A stretch of 64,000 nt of DNA, taken from NCBI RefSeq assembly GCF_025136295.1, contig NZ_CP062788.1, positions 3,055,588 to 3,119,587 on the forward strand, written 5' to 3'. This document shows positions 46,727-55,238 of this stretch, one piece after another. Each line of letters begins with the position of its first letter. The stretch's first letter is position 1. Below the pieces are notes generated by a model, which was not told where the DNA came from, made no database searches, and worked only from the letters and a program-made list of their open reading frames with translations. Position numbers and translations under genes: made by a program. Source of the stretch: Aestuariispira ectoiniformans. Lineage in GTDB: Bacteria; Pseudomonadota; Alphaproteobacteria; UBA8366; Aestuariispiraceae.

Positions 46727-47520
46727 CTGCTGCCGCAAAAATCATTCAACATAAAGTCCCCGGCGTCGCCCCTCGCGTCGGTATCATTCTGGGTTCCGGC
46801 CTGGGTGGTTTCGCTGATGCCGTGGAAGATGCCATTGCCCTGCCCTATGGCGATCTGCCCGGCTTCCCGGAAGCCGGTGTCGCCGGGCACGCCGGGCAAT
46901 TGGTCCTTGGTACGGTCGGTAAAACACCGGTCGCCGTTTGCCAGGGCCGTGCCCATTACTATGAACATGGCGATGCCAGCGTGATGAAGGAAACCGTTCG
47001 CACGCTGAAATCCATCGGCTGCGAAACGCTGATCCTGACCAACGCTGCTGGCAGCCTGATGGAGGAAAGCGGCCCGGGTTCGGTCATCCTGATCAACGAC
47101 CATATCAATTTTGCCGCAACCTCCCCGCTTTTCGGCGAAAAGGGCAATGATCGCTTTGTCGACCTGTCCGCGGCCTATGACGCCGATATCCGCGAAAAGC
47201 TGAGCACCATTGCCGACGACCTGGGAATTGACCTTCCTGAGGGCGTTTATATGTGGTTCTGCGGGCCGCATTTCGAAACCCCGGCGGAAATTCGTGCGGC
47301 CAAGCTTTTGGGCGCTGACGCCGTTGGCATGTCCACGGTACCGGAAGTCATTCTGGCCCGTCAGGCAGGCATGAAAGTAGCAGCCATGTCGATTGTCACG
47401 AATATGGCGGCCGGTATGTCCAAAACCGCCTTGAGCCATGAGCAGACCATGGAACAGGCTGCCGAAGGCGCGCGCAAGGTGATCCGTCTGCTGACCGCCT
47501 ATCTTGAGGGAGACGTCTGA
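46723..47520 (+). CDS. Purine-nucleoside phosphorylase
   Basis: Phosphorolysis of inosine or guanosine (and deoxy forms) to free base plus (deoxy)ribose-1-phosphate. Class-I trimeric PNP features: GIILGSGLGGFAD phosphate loop, GRAHYYEHGD, TNAAGSL, INDHINFAATSPL, GPHFETPAEIRAAKLLGADAVGMSTVPE. It is 265 aa. The ATG overlaps the cdd stop. The frame is open far upstream inside cdd, which is a frame shadow. deoC begins at the last base of its stop codon (TGATG). Confidence 0.94.
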   Translation: MTAAAKIIQHKVPGVAPRVGIILGSGLGGFADAVEDAIALPYGDLPGFPEAGVAGHAGQLVLGTVGKTPVAVCQGRAHYYEHGDASVMKETVRTLKSIGCETLILTNAAGSLMEESGPGSVILINDHINFAATSPLFGEKGNDRFVDLSAAYDADIREKLSTIADDLGIDLPEGVYMWFCGPHFETPAEIRAAKLLGADAVGMSTVPEVILARQAGMKVAAMSIVTNMAAGMSKTALSHEQTMEQAAEGARKVIRLLTAYLEGDV

Positions 47521-48287
47521 TGGCCGATATCAAGGAAACGGCCAAACGGGCGCTTGGCCTGCTGGACCTGACGAGCCTTAACGACGGCGATACCGAACAG
47601 ACCGTGCGCGATCTTTGCGCCAAGGCCCATACCAAATACGGCCCGACCGCGGCTGTCTGCGTCTGGCCACGTTTTGCGAAACTGGCAGCAGACTTGCTGA
47701 AAGACAGCCCGATCCAGGTTGCTGCGGTTGCCAATTTCCCGCAAGGCGATGCCGATATCGACCAGGCGGTTACCACCAGCTCTCATATCATCGCCGACGG
47801 CGCGGATGAGGTGGATGTGGTGTTTCCCTATGCCGCATTCCTGGACGGCGACACGGAAGTCGCCGCACAGCTTGTTTCTGCCAGCAAGAAAGCCTGCGGC
47901 CCGAATGGGCGTCTGAAAGTCATCCTGGAAACCGGATGCCTCAAAGATCCGGAAGCCATCAGGCAGGCGAGCCTGATCGCCTTGGAAAACGGTGCTGATT
48001 TCATCAAGACCTCCACCGGCAAGACAGAAGTCTCCGCCACGCTGGAGGCTGCCCGTATCATGCTGGAATGCATCCGGGACACCGGGTCCAAAGCAGGCTT
48101 CAAGCCATCGGGCGGTATCCGTGACGTGAACGATGCCGCGCAGTATCTGGCGCTGGCCGACGAGATCATGGGGCCGGACTGGGCCACAGCCCAGACATTC
48201 CGTTTCGGTGCCAGCGGTCTGCTGAACAACCTCATTGCCGTCCTGGATGGTGAAGACAATGCTGCTCCTTCCATTGAGGCTTACTAA
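47520..48287 (+). CDS. deoC: Deoxyribose-phosphate aldolase
   Basis: Cleaves deoxyribose-5-phosphate to acetaldehyde and glyceraldehyde-3-phosphate. The Schiff-base Lys lies in DFIKTSTGK (about residue 162). VAAVANFPQGDAD, ADEVDVVFPYAAFLDG, LKVILETG and GFKPSGGIRDVNDA are family motifs. It is 255 aa, like the E. coli enzyme (259 aa). Start and stop overlap with the upstream gene by one base, and deoA follows 3 nt later. Confidence 0.96.
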   Translation: MADIKETAKRALGLLDLTSLNDGDTEQTVRDLCAKAHTKYGPTAAVCVWPRFAKLAADLLKDSPIQVAAVANFPQGDADIDQAVTTSSHIIADGADEVDVVFPYAAFLDGDTEVAAQLVSASKKACGPNGRLKVILETGCLKDPEAIRQASLIALENGADFIKTSTGKTEVSATLEAARIMLECIRDTGSKAGFKPSGGIRDVNDAAQYLALADEIMGPDWATAQTFRFGASGLLNNLIAVLDGEDNAAPSIEAY

Positions 48288-48290
48288 TCC

Positions 48291-49613
48291 ATGCTGCCAC
48301 AGGAAATCATTCGTAAGAAGCGCGACGGCCAAGCCCTGAGCGCCGAGGAAATCGCCTTTTTTGTCAAAGGCATAAAAGACGAAAGCATTACCGAAGGTCA
48401 GGTTGCCGCCTTTGCCATGGCAGTCTTCTTCCAGGGGATGGGCATGGACGAGCGGGTGGAGCTGACCCGCAACATGATGCATTCCGGGACGGTCCTTCAT
48501 TGGGGCGACCTCGATCTGGGCGGTCCGGTCCTCGACAAACATTCCACCGGCGGTGTTGGCGACAAGGTCAGCCTGATGCTGGGCCCGATCGTGGCTGCCT
48601 GCGGCGGCTATGTGCCCATGATCTCCGGTCGCGGTCTGGGACACACCGGCGGCACGTTGGACAAGTTCGATTCCATTCCGGGCTACAACGTGATGCCGGA
48701 TGATGAAACCTTCCGCCGTGTCGTGAAGGAAGTCGGGGTCGCCATCATCGGGCAGACGGGCAACCTCGCCCCGGCGGACAAACGGTTCTACGGCATTCGC
48801 GATGTAACTGCGACGGTGGAATCCGTACCGCTGATCACCGCCTCCATCCTGTCCAAGAAACTGGCGGCGGGCCTGGAAGGCCTGGCGATGGATGTGAAAT
48901 GCGGCAACGGTGCTTTTGCCGACACGCCGGAAATGGCACGCGAACTGGCGGAAAGTATCGTCCATGTTGCCAATGGCGCGGGCGTGCCGACCACGGCACT
49001 CATCACCGACATGAATCAGGTTCTGGGCCATCATGTGGGCAATGCGGTTGAGATGATCGAGACCATCGACTATCTGACCAAACCGGAAAGCCGGGAGCCG
49101 CGCCTTCATGAAGTGGTAATCGACCTGGCGGCGGAGATGCTGCTGCTGGGCAGGCTGGTCGGCAATGTGGATGAAGGCCGCGCCAAGGCGCAGGCATCAC
49201 TGGACAATGGCAAGGCCGCCGAAATCTTCGCCCGTATGGTCGTGGAACTGGGCGGTCCGGCTGACCTGATCGAGAAGATGGAGGACCACCTCCCCCTCGC
49301 CCCGGTTCAGATGGATATCCTGCCGGAAACGGATGGCGTGATCACCGCAATGGATACGCGTGCCATCGGTGTCGCCGTGGTCGAACTGGGGGGCGGACGA
49401 CGTCGGGCCGCCGATAAAATCGACTATGGCGTGGGTCTTACCAATTTCCGCCATGTCGGCGAAAAGGTTGATGCCAGCACGCCGATTGCACGGGTCTATG
49501 CCCGCAACGAAGAGGCCGCCCAACGCACCGCACAGGCCGTGCGTGCCGCCGTCTCGGTCGGAACGGATACCTCCATCGGCGACACTGCCATTCTTGACCG
49601 CCTTGTGAAGTGA
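48291..49613 (+). CDS. deoA: Thymidine phosphorylase
   Basis: Phosphorolysis of thymidine and deoxyuridine. [28 protein letters not shown] starts the helical domain. The phosphate/nucleoside site is [44 protein letters not shown]. The C-terminal domain has [15 protein letters not shown]. It is 440 aa, equal to the E. coli enzyme. A short hairpin lies at its stop codon, before deoB. Confidence 0.96.
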   Translation: MLPQEIIRKKRDGQALSAEEIAFFVKGIKDESITEGQVAAFAMAVFFQGMGMDERVELTRNMMHSGTVLHWGDLDLGGPVLDKHSTGGVGDKVSLMLGPIVAACGGYVPMISGRGLGHTGGTLDKFDSIPGYNVMPDDETFRRVVKEVGVAIIGQTGNLAPADKRFYGIRDVTATVESVPLITASILSKKLAAGLEGLAMDVKCGNGAFADTPEMARELAESIVHVANGAGVPTTALITDMNQVLGHHVGNAVEMIETIDYLTKPESREPRLHEVVIDLAAEMLLLGRLVGNVDEGRAKAQASLDNGKAAEIFARMVVELGGPADLIEKMEDHLPLAPVQMDILPETDGVITAMDTRAIGVAVVELGGGRRRAADKIDYGVGLTNFRHVGEKVDASTPIARVYARNEEAAQRTAQAVRAAVSVGTDTSIGDTAILDRLVK

Positions 49614-49629
49614 CCCCATTTAAGGGGTC
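49612..49629 (+). other. Intercistronic hairpin between deoA and deoB
   Basis: GACCCC pairs with GGGGTC around ATTTAA, overlapping the deoA stop. No T run follows, so it is more likely an mRNA-stability element than a terminator. It lies in the one 61-nt gap of the deo block. Confidence 0.35.
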
Positions 49630-49674
49630 TCTGGTGATGGCTGTACAGACACAGAATATGAAAGGTATGACGCC

Positions 49675-50901
49675 ATGAAACGGGCGATCATCTTGGTCAT
49701 GGATTCCTTCGGCGTTGGCGCCGCACCTGATGCAGACGCATTCGGCGACACCGGTTCCGACACATTGGGGCATATCGCGGCAGCCTGTGCGGCAGGCAAA
49801 GCCGACAACAGTCTGCGCCGGGGGCCGTTGCACCTGCCAAACCTGGCCCGGTTGGGGTTGGGCCTTGCCGCCCAGAAGAATACCGGCTCCCTCCCGAACG
49901 GACTGGGCGTTGCCGCCGATACGGTTGAAGGGGCCTATGGCTTTGCCGCGGAAGTCAGCAAAGGCAAGGATACGCCCAGCGGCCATTGGGAAATCGCCGG
50001 CCTGCCTGTTGACTTCGACTGGGGGTTCTTCCCGAAGACGGTTCCCTCCTTCCCTGAAGAATTGGTGAACGACCTTGTCCGCGAGGCCGACCTGCCCGGT
50101 ATTCTGGGCAACAAACATGCCTCCGGCACCACGATCATCGAGGAGCTGGGCGAAGAGCATATCCGCAGTGGCAAGCCGATCTGCTATACCAGTGCGGATT
50201 CCGTCTTCCAGATTGCCGCCCATGAGACCCATTTCGGCCTGGAAAGGCTTTATGAGGTTTGTGAAATCGCCAAACGCCTGACGGAGAAACTGAACGTAGG
50301 CCGGGTCATCGCCCGCCCCTTCATCGGCGAGAGCCCGGCAGACTTCAAGCGCACCGGCAACCGCCGCGACTACACAGTTCCGCCTCATGCCGACACCCTT
50401 TTGGACAGGCTCTCCGCCGGTGGTGGCGAGGTGATCTCGGTGGGCAAAATCTCCGATATCTTTGCCCATAAGGGCATCACCAAAAAGGTCAAAGCCACCG
50501 GCAATATGGCGCTTTTCGATGCCACGCTGGAAGAAATGAAAACGGCTGGCGACAACAGTCTGATTTTTACCAATTTCGTTGATTTCGACAGTTCTTACGG
50601 CCATCGCCGGGACGTGCCCGGCTATGCCCATGCCCTGGAGGAATTCGACCGCCGCCTGCCGGAGCTGGAAGCGATGCTGCAACCGGGAGACCTTGTCCTG
50701 ATCACCGCCGACCACGGCTGTGATCCGACATGGCAGGGCAGCGACCACACCCGCGAATGCGTGCCTGTGCTGTTCTTTGGCCCTGCTGCAAAAGCGGGAG
50801 ACCTCGGCAAACGCGATACTTTTGCCGACATGGGCCAGACAATCGCAAGCCACCTTGGCCTTCAGCCGTTGCCAGCCGGAACCGATTGCTTCCAGGCATA
50901 G
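49675..50901 (+). CDS. deoB: Phosphopentomutase
   Basis: Interconverts (deoxy)ribose-1-phosphate and -5-phosphate, linking PNP/DeoA to DeoC. It is an alkaline-phosphatase-superfamily enzyme: [35 protein letters not shown] holds the first metal site and the phosphorylated Thr region. PSGHWEIAG is family-specific, and [28 protein letters not shown] carries the C-terminal metal ligands. It is 408 aa. ATG 49675 follows an AGG-containing leader. Confidence 0.96.
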   Translation: MKRAIILVMDSFGVGAAPDADAFGDTGSDTLGHIAAACAAGKADNSLRRGPLHLPNLARLGLGLAAQKNTGSLPNGLGVAADTVEGAYGFAAEVSKGKDTPSGHWEIAGLPVDFDWGFFPKTVPSFPEELVNDLVREADLPGILGNKHASGTTIIEELGEEHIRSGKPICYTSADSVFQIAAHETHFGLERLYEVCEIAKRLTEKLNVGRVIARPFIGESPADFKRTGNRRDYTVPPHADTLLDRLSAGGGEVISVGKISDIFAHKGITKKVKATGNMALFDATLEEMKTAGDNSLIFTNFVDFDSSYGHRRDVPGYAHALEEFDRRLPELEAMLQPGDLVLITADHGCDPTWQGSDHTRECVPVLFFGPAAKAGDLGKRDTFADMGQTIASHLGLQPLPAGTDCFQA

Positions 50902-50951
50902 GCACACAGCCAGACATTCTACGATCCTACAGTTGTTTATTTGGGGGAAAA

Positions 50952-51824
50952 ATGACCACAGCCCTGCGCTTTCAATCCACTGAAGACGGCCGACTGACAG
51001 AGGACATGAAACAAGCCTTCCTGCGGGACGGCTTTCTCATTCTGGAGAATTTCGTGCCCGCCGAAGACTGTGACCGTCTTAAAGAGCGCGCCAACAAACT
51101 AGTGGACAATTTTGACCCTGAAGGCGTGTCATCCATTTTTTCCACCAAAACCCGGACCCACGCCAAGGACGACTATTTCCAGACGTCTGGAGACAAAATC
51201 CGTTTCTTTTTCGAGGAAGAGGCCTTTGACGAAGACGGGGAGCTGAAACAGGCCAAACATCTGTCGATCAACAAACTCGGCCATGGCATGCACGACCTGG
51301 ACCCTGTTTTCGACGGTTTTTCGCGTACCGACAAGCTGCGCAACCTCGCTGAAAGCCTGGAGATGGCCGATCCGCTACTCCTGCAATCCATGTATATCTT
51401 CAAACAGCCTCATATTGGCGGTGAAGTGAATTGCCACCAGGATTCCACCTTCCTTTATACGGACCCGATGAGCGTCGTCGGTTTCTGGTTCGCCCTGGAA
51501 GATGCAACCACGGAAAACGGTTGTCTCTATGGGATTGCGGGCGGTCACAAGGGGCCGTTGCGCCAACGTTTCCGCCGCGAGGGCGATATCCTGAAAATGG
51601 AACGGCTGGACGACAGCCCCTGGCCTGAGGAAGGCGAAGCTGCCCTGGATGTACCCAAGGGCACGTTGATCCTGTTGCACGGCCTTCTGCCCCATCGTAG
51701 CTGCGCCAACCGGTCGGACAAATCGCGCCATGCCTATACCCTGCATGTGATTGACGGCCAGACGGATTATCCGGATGACAACTGGCTGATCCGCGACGAA
51801 AGTCTTCCGCTGCGGGGCTTTTAA
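50952..51824 (+). CDS. PHYHD1-like Fe(II)/2-oxoglutarate dioxygenase (PhyH family)
   Basis: A 290 aa cytosolic double-stranded beta-helix oxygenase. The iron triad is His162 and Asp164 in CHQDSTFLYT plus His248 in LLPHRSC; Arg259 in DKSRHAYT should bind 2-oxoglutarate. SGDKIRFFFEE, SINKLGHGMHDLDPVF and QSMYIFKQPHIGGEV closely resemble the animal protein PHYHD1 as I remember it, so this is a bacterial PHYHD1-type enzyme. GGGGGA precedes ATG 50952. It sits 50 nt after deoB and 2 nt before add, inside a nucleoside operon. Substrate unknown; a modified nucleoside is the contextual guess. Confidence 0.87.
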   Translation: MTTALRFQSTEDGRLTEDMKQAFLRDGFLILENFVPAEDCDRLKERANKLVDNFDPEGVSSIFSTKTRTHAKDDYFQTSGDKIRFFFEEEAFDEDGELKQAKHLSINKLGHGMHDLDPVFDGFSRTDKLRNLAESLEMADPLLLQSMYIFKQPHIGGEVNCHQDSTFLYTDPMSVVGFWFALEDATTENGCLYGIAGGHKGPLRQRFRREGDILKMERLDDSPWPEEGEAALDVPKGTLILLHGLLPHRSCANRSDKSRHAYTLHVIDGQTDYPDDNWLIRDESLPLRGF

Positions 51825-51826
51825 TC

Positions 51827-52807
51827 ATGGAGACCGCATCCATTCCAAAGGCGGAAATCCACGTTCATATCGAAGGAACGGTTACGCCTTCCCTGGCTGA
51901 AACACTGGCGAAACGTAACGGAATCTCTTTGCCTGCCGATGTTCTGGCGTTGAAAAACCGTTTTCGCTGGCCGGACTTCAATGAATTCCTCAAAGGCTAT
52001 GACCTGATTGCCGCCTGCATCCGCAGTGGCCGGGACTATGAGGATGTGGTCTATGACTACCTTCGTCGCTGTGCGGCCGAAGGCACGATCTATGTGGAAT
52101 ATTTTGGCTCTTCCGATCACGCCGAGATGTCCGGCATTCCTTATGAAGAGATGCTGGCAGGAATGGTGCGCGCCATCGACCGTGCCGAGGTGGATTTCGG
52201 AATCGTCTGCCGGATCATCATGACCTGCGTGCGGCATCTGGGGCCGGAACGCGCGGTCAATGTGGCCCGCCTCACGGTCGACCAGGCACATGACTATGTG
52301 GTCGGCTTTGGCATGGGGGGTGACGAAAAAGCCTATCATCCGAAAGACTTTGCCCCTGCTTTCGAGATCGCACATGAGGCAGGCCTTGCCTGCACGTCAC
52401 ATGCGGGCGAGGTTTGCGGCCCGCAAAGCGTCACAGACACCCTGGATTACCTGCCGGTTGTGCGGATCGGACATGGTGTTCGCGCCATTGAAGATGAGAA
52501 ACTGGTCCAGCGGATCATTGATCAGGGGATTACCCTGGAATGCTGCCCCGGCAGCAATATTGCGCTTGGAATCTACGAAGACCTTGACCGGCATCCTCTC
52601 CCTGCCCTGATGCAGGCCGGTTGCATGGTAACCCTGAACTCAGATGACCCACCCCATTTCGAGACGACCATCGGTCAGGAATACAAAAATGCCGCCCGCC
52701 ACTGGGGATTCGACCGTGGGCGTCTGATCGAAATCACGCGAACGTCGCTAGAAGCAAGCTTTGCAGACGACGCAACCAAGAGTAAACTGATAGGCCGACT
52801 GTCTTAA
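51827..52807 (+). CDS. add: Adenosine deaminase family protein
   Basis: A zinc aminohydrolase of 326 aa. PKAEIHVHIEGT gives the first two His ligands, TSHAGEVCGP the third His and the catalytic Glu, IGHGVRA the next His, and TLNSDDPPHF the Asp pair. Adenosine or deoxyadenosine would be converted to (deoxy)inosine, the substrate for the PNP upstream. An adenine deaminase function is possible, since the HIEGT form occurs in that branch too. It begins 2 nt after the dioxygenase stop. Confidence 0.88.
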   Translation: METASIPKAEIHVHIEGTVTPSLAETLAKRNGISLPADVLALKNRFRWPDFNEFLKGYDLIAACIRSGRDYEDVVYDYLRRCAAEGTIYVEYFGSSDHAEMSGIPYEEMLAGMVRAIDRAEVDFGIVCRIIMTCVRHLGPERAVNVARLTVDQAHDYVVGFGMGGDEKAYHPKDFAPAFEIAHEAGLACTSHAGEVCGPQSVTDTLDYLPVVRIGHGVRAIEDEKLVQRIIDQGITLECCPGSNIALGIYEDLDRHPLPALMQAGCMVTLNSDDPPHFETTIGQEYKNAARHWGFDRGRLIEITRTSLEASFADDATKSKLIGRLS

Positions 52808-52837
52808 CAACAACAAGAAAAGGACGGCACATATATC

Positions 52838-53545
52838 ATGCTTCGTATGATTGCTTTCGATGCAGACGACACCCTCTGGCACACAGAGGATATGTTTCAG
52901 GAAACCCAGAAGCGTCTGTCTGAAATCCTGAAGGAACACGCCCCGGACGATGTCGTCGAAACAGTCCTGAACGATACCGAAAAACGAAATATCGGCCTCT
53001 TCGGCTTCGGCATTAAGGGCTTTACCCTGTCGATGGTTGAAACAGCGATCGAGCTGTCAGACGGAGATATCTCAGCCAGACAAATTCACGAAATCATTAT
53101 GATGGGCAAGCAGATGCTGGATGCGCCCATGCGTCTGTTCGATGATGTTTATAATGTCCTCAATGGTTTGAAAGGCCGCTACCAGCTCTCGATCATCACT
53201 AAGGGCGACCTGTTGGACCAAACCAACAAAATTGATAAATCCGGTCTGGCGCAGCTTTTCGACTACACCCAGGTCGTCAGCCACAAGGACCCCGGGACGT
53301 ATAACAGCCTTTTTCAGGCCTGGGGAATAGAACCAAGGTCCGTCATGATGGTTGGCAATTCCGTACCTTCAGACGTGGCGCCAATTCTGGAGATCGGCGG
53401 GCATGCGGTCCACATTCCCTATGAGGTCACCGCAGTTCACGAACTGCATGACAAAAGGCCGGACAGCGACCGCTTTCATCAACTGGAAAATATCCGCGAA
53501 TTACCGGATTTGTTGGACAGGATCGACCTGCGTGAATTGATTTAA
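52838..53545 (+). CDS. HAD-superfamily phosphatase (YjjG-like)
   Basis: A 235 aa haloacid-dehalogenase fold hydrolase. Motif I DADDTLW (nucleophile Asp at about 8), motif II ITKGD, motif III Lys in VVSHKD, motif IV VGNSVPSDVAP are all intact. A helical cap of about 75 residues follows motif I. The resemblance is to YjjG-type nucleotidases. Trailing the nucleoside operon by 30 nt, it may remove phosphate from a nucleotide or sugar phosphate; the substrate is not evident. Confidence 0.83.
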   Translation: MLRMIAFDADDTLWHTEDMFQETQKRLSEILKEHAPDDVVETVLNDTEKRNIGLFGFGIKGFTLSMVETAIELSDGDISARQIHEIIMMGKQMLDAPMRLFDDVYNVLNGLKGRYQLSIITKGDLLDQTNKIDKSGLAQLFDYTQVVSHKDPGTYNSLFQAWGIEPRSVMMVGNSVPSDVAPILEIGGHAVHIPYEVTAVHELHDKRPDSDRFHQLENIRELPDLLDRIDLRELI

Positions 53546-53580
53546 CAAAGGTAGGCCGCGACACAGAAGCCCCCCGGTCA

Positions 53581-53615
53581 AAAATGCACGCCGCCCCGTT
53601 TCCCAGGCGTGCATG
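53581..53615 (-). terminator. Terminator of the marR gene
   Basis: ATGCACGCC pairs perfectly with GGCGTGCAT. On the minus strand it is followed by TTTT. It lies 26 nt after the marR stop. On the plus strand no T tract follows, so it is one-directional. Confidence 0.75.
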
Positions 53616-53640
53616 GGGGTCGTATCGACAGCAGTTTTAA

Positions 53641-54099
53641 TCAGACATAGGGGCGGAACTGAACGTATTCAGCCCAGCAACGCTCTACTTTACGCAGCGT
53701 CGTCACGATCTGTTCCAGTTCTTCCTCTTCGACCGGTTGATCGCTGGCGGCAACATGTTCCAGATGATCAATCTTCCGGATTTCCGGTACCAGTTCACGG
53801 CCCTTTTCGGTTAGCGAGACCCGAACCGCGCGCTTGTCATGTTCATCCCTCTCCTGCGTCAGATAGCCGTATTCAACCAGTTTGCGAATACTGTAGTTCA
53901 CGTTCTGACCCAGGTAATAGCCCCGTTCAACAAGGTCGCGCACCAGGATTTCGGAATCGCCAATATTCGCCAGCATCAACGCCTGTGGCGCGTTAATGTC
54001 GCGAATCCCCAGCTTATTCAATTCGATCCGGACGATATCGAGAAAGCGTCTATGTAATCGCTCAATCAGGACTATCATCTCAAAATACGGGTTGGACAT
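53641..54099 (-). CDS. MarR-family transcriptional regulator (LdtR-like)
   Basis: A 152 aa winged-helix dimer. It begins MSNPYFEMIVLIERLHRRFLDIVRIELNKLGI; the recognition helix lies around LVERGYYLGQNVNYSIRKLVEYGYL, and the wing is ERDEHDKRAVRVSLTEKG. The N-terminus and GYYLGQNVNYS resemble LdtR, an alphaproteobacterial regulator of L,D-transpeptidase and stress genes; this is a family resemblance from memory. It is divergent from tadD across 130 bp that contains a CtrA-type site. Confidence 0.85.
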   Translation of the reverse strand: MSNPYFEMIVLIERLHRRFLDIVRIELNKLGIRDINAPQALMLANIGDSEILVRDLVERGYYLGQNVNYSIRKLVEYGYLTQERDEHDKRAVRVSLTEKGRELVPEIRKIDHLEHVAASDQPVEEEELEQIVTTLRKVERCWAEYVQFRPYV

Positions 54100-54145
54100 A
54101 CCCCTCCTCTCCTAGCACTTTACTCTGTTACCTATCATCATTTTC

Positions 54146-54160
54146 TTAATAGCCTCTTAA
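54146..54160. promoter_or_regulatory. Putative CtrA binding site (TTAA-N7-TTAA)
   Basis: TTAA at 54146-54149, seven bases, TTAA at 54157-54160: a perfect full CtrA box. It lies 47 nt upstream of marR (minus) and 70 nt upstream of tadD (plus). It is the only full site I found in the intergenic regions of this window. Chance occurrence in AT-rich DNA is possible. Confidence 0.5.
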
Positions 54161-54229
54161 AATTAGACTATTGGTAGAAAGACACCAGTACTTTTATCAA
54201 TTCTATGGTATATTCTACATAACAGGATT

Positions 54230-55138
54230 ATGGATACCATTTTACTTACCTTAAAGTTGAAAAGAAAAATGGAAGCAAAGAGAAGTGAAATCAAAGTGTC
54301 AAAATTACTTTTGAAAATAGCAAAAAAAACATTTCCCGTATTTTTTATATTCGCTTTGGTTTCCTGCGATTCATTAACACATGAGACACAAAACGCCGAT
54401 CAGCCTCTTAATGCGGAACATCTGATCGCCCTTGGCGACCGGGCAAATGAAAGCGGTGACTGGAAAACCGCTATAACATTTTACCAACAGGCTCATCTTA
54501 CCACGCCCGGTTCTCCGGCTCCTCTCCTTGCAATGGCAAAAACATTTGAAGAAGCCGGGTCCTACAGCAATGCCGCACGCGTCTACTATCAATTGTCGCG
54601 GATGACCGGCCCGGGCCAAAAAGTCCCTATGCTGATCAAGACCGGGCAAAACTGGCTGAAGGCACAGGAAGCAGATCAGGCAATCACCGTGCTCAACGAA
54701 GCACAGGCACTTGCGCCCGACAACGCCTCCATATCCGTTGGTTTAGGTATCGGGCATGACCTGAAGGCGGAATTTTCTACCGCACAGGCCATTTATGAGG
54801 ACGTTCTGAAAAGGCATCCGGAGAACCGCGCTGCGGCAAACAACCTGGGTCTGTCCTATCTCTTTACCGGTGACACAGACCTCGCCATCCGACAACTCGC
54901 GGCCCTGGGCGATACGGCAGGCCCACAGCACCGCTTTAACCTGGCCATGGCCTACGGCATGGCCGGTCGCATGGGCGAAGCGGAAAAGCTTTTGCGGGAA
55001 TCGGGCATGGACACAAATGTGAAGGAAAACCTGGCGGCTTTCGAACGCTTGCGGACAATGTCCCCGGAAGAGCGCGCGGCCTTCATTTACGGAAGTCAGC
55101 TAAAGTCCCACACCACCGCAGCCAAGAGCGCACAATAA
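54230..55138 (+). CDS. tadD: TadD-like TPR lipoprotein
   Basis: A 302 aa protein. A basic N-terminus and hydrophobic stretch end in a lipobox (FALVSC, Cys about 46). TPR-like helical repeats run from about 58 to 260: HLIALGDRANESGDWKTAITFYQQAHLTTPGSPAPLLAMAKTFEEAGSY, and AAANNLGLSYLFTGDTDLAIRQL. It resembles TadD, an accessory lipoprotein of Tad pilus assembly, and lies next to tadC but on the opposite strand. ATG 54269 would shorten the n-region and is an alternative start. The first 150 bases are unusually AT-rich. Confidence 0.8.
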   Translation: MDTILLTLKLKRKMEAKRSEIKVSKLLLKIAKKTFPVFFIFALVSCDSLTHETQNADQPLNAEHLIALGDRANESGDWKTAITFYQQAHLTTPGSPAPLLAMAKTFEEAGSYSNAARVYYQLSRMTGPGQKVPMLIKTGQNWLKAQEADQAITVLNEAQALAPDNASISVGLGIGHDLKAEFSTAQAIYEDVLKRHPENRAAANNLGLSYLFTGDTDLAIRQLAALGDTAGPQHRFNLAMAYGMAGRMGEAEKLLRESGMDTNVKENLAAFERLRTMSPEERAAFIYGSQLKSHTTAAKSAQ

Positions 55139-55238
55139 TTCCCTACAAAAGACAGGAGGCAGTGATCGCCACAACCACTGCCTCCCCATTCCCCGGAACA
55201 GACCCAGCGAGGTCCCGGTGGAAACTTGATACCAAACG

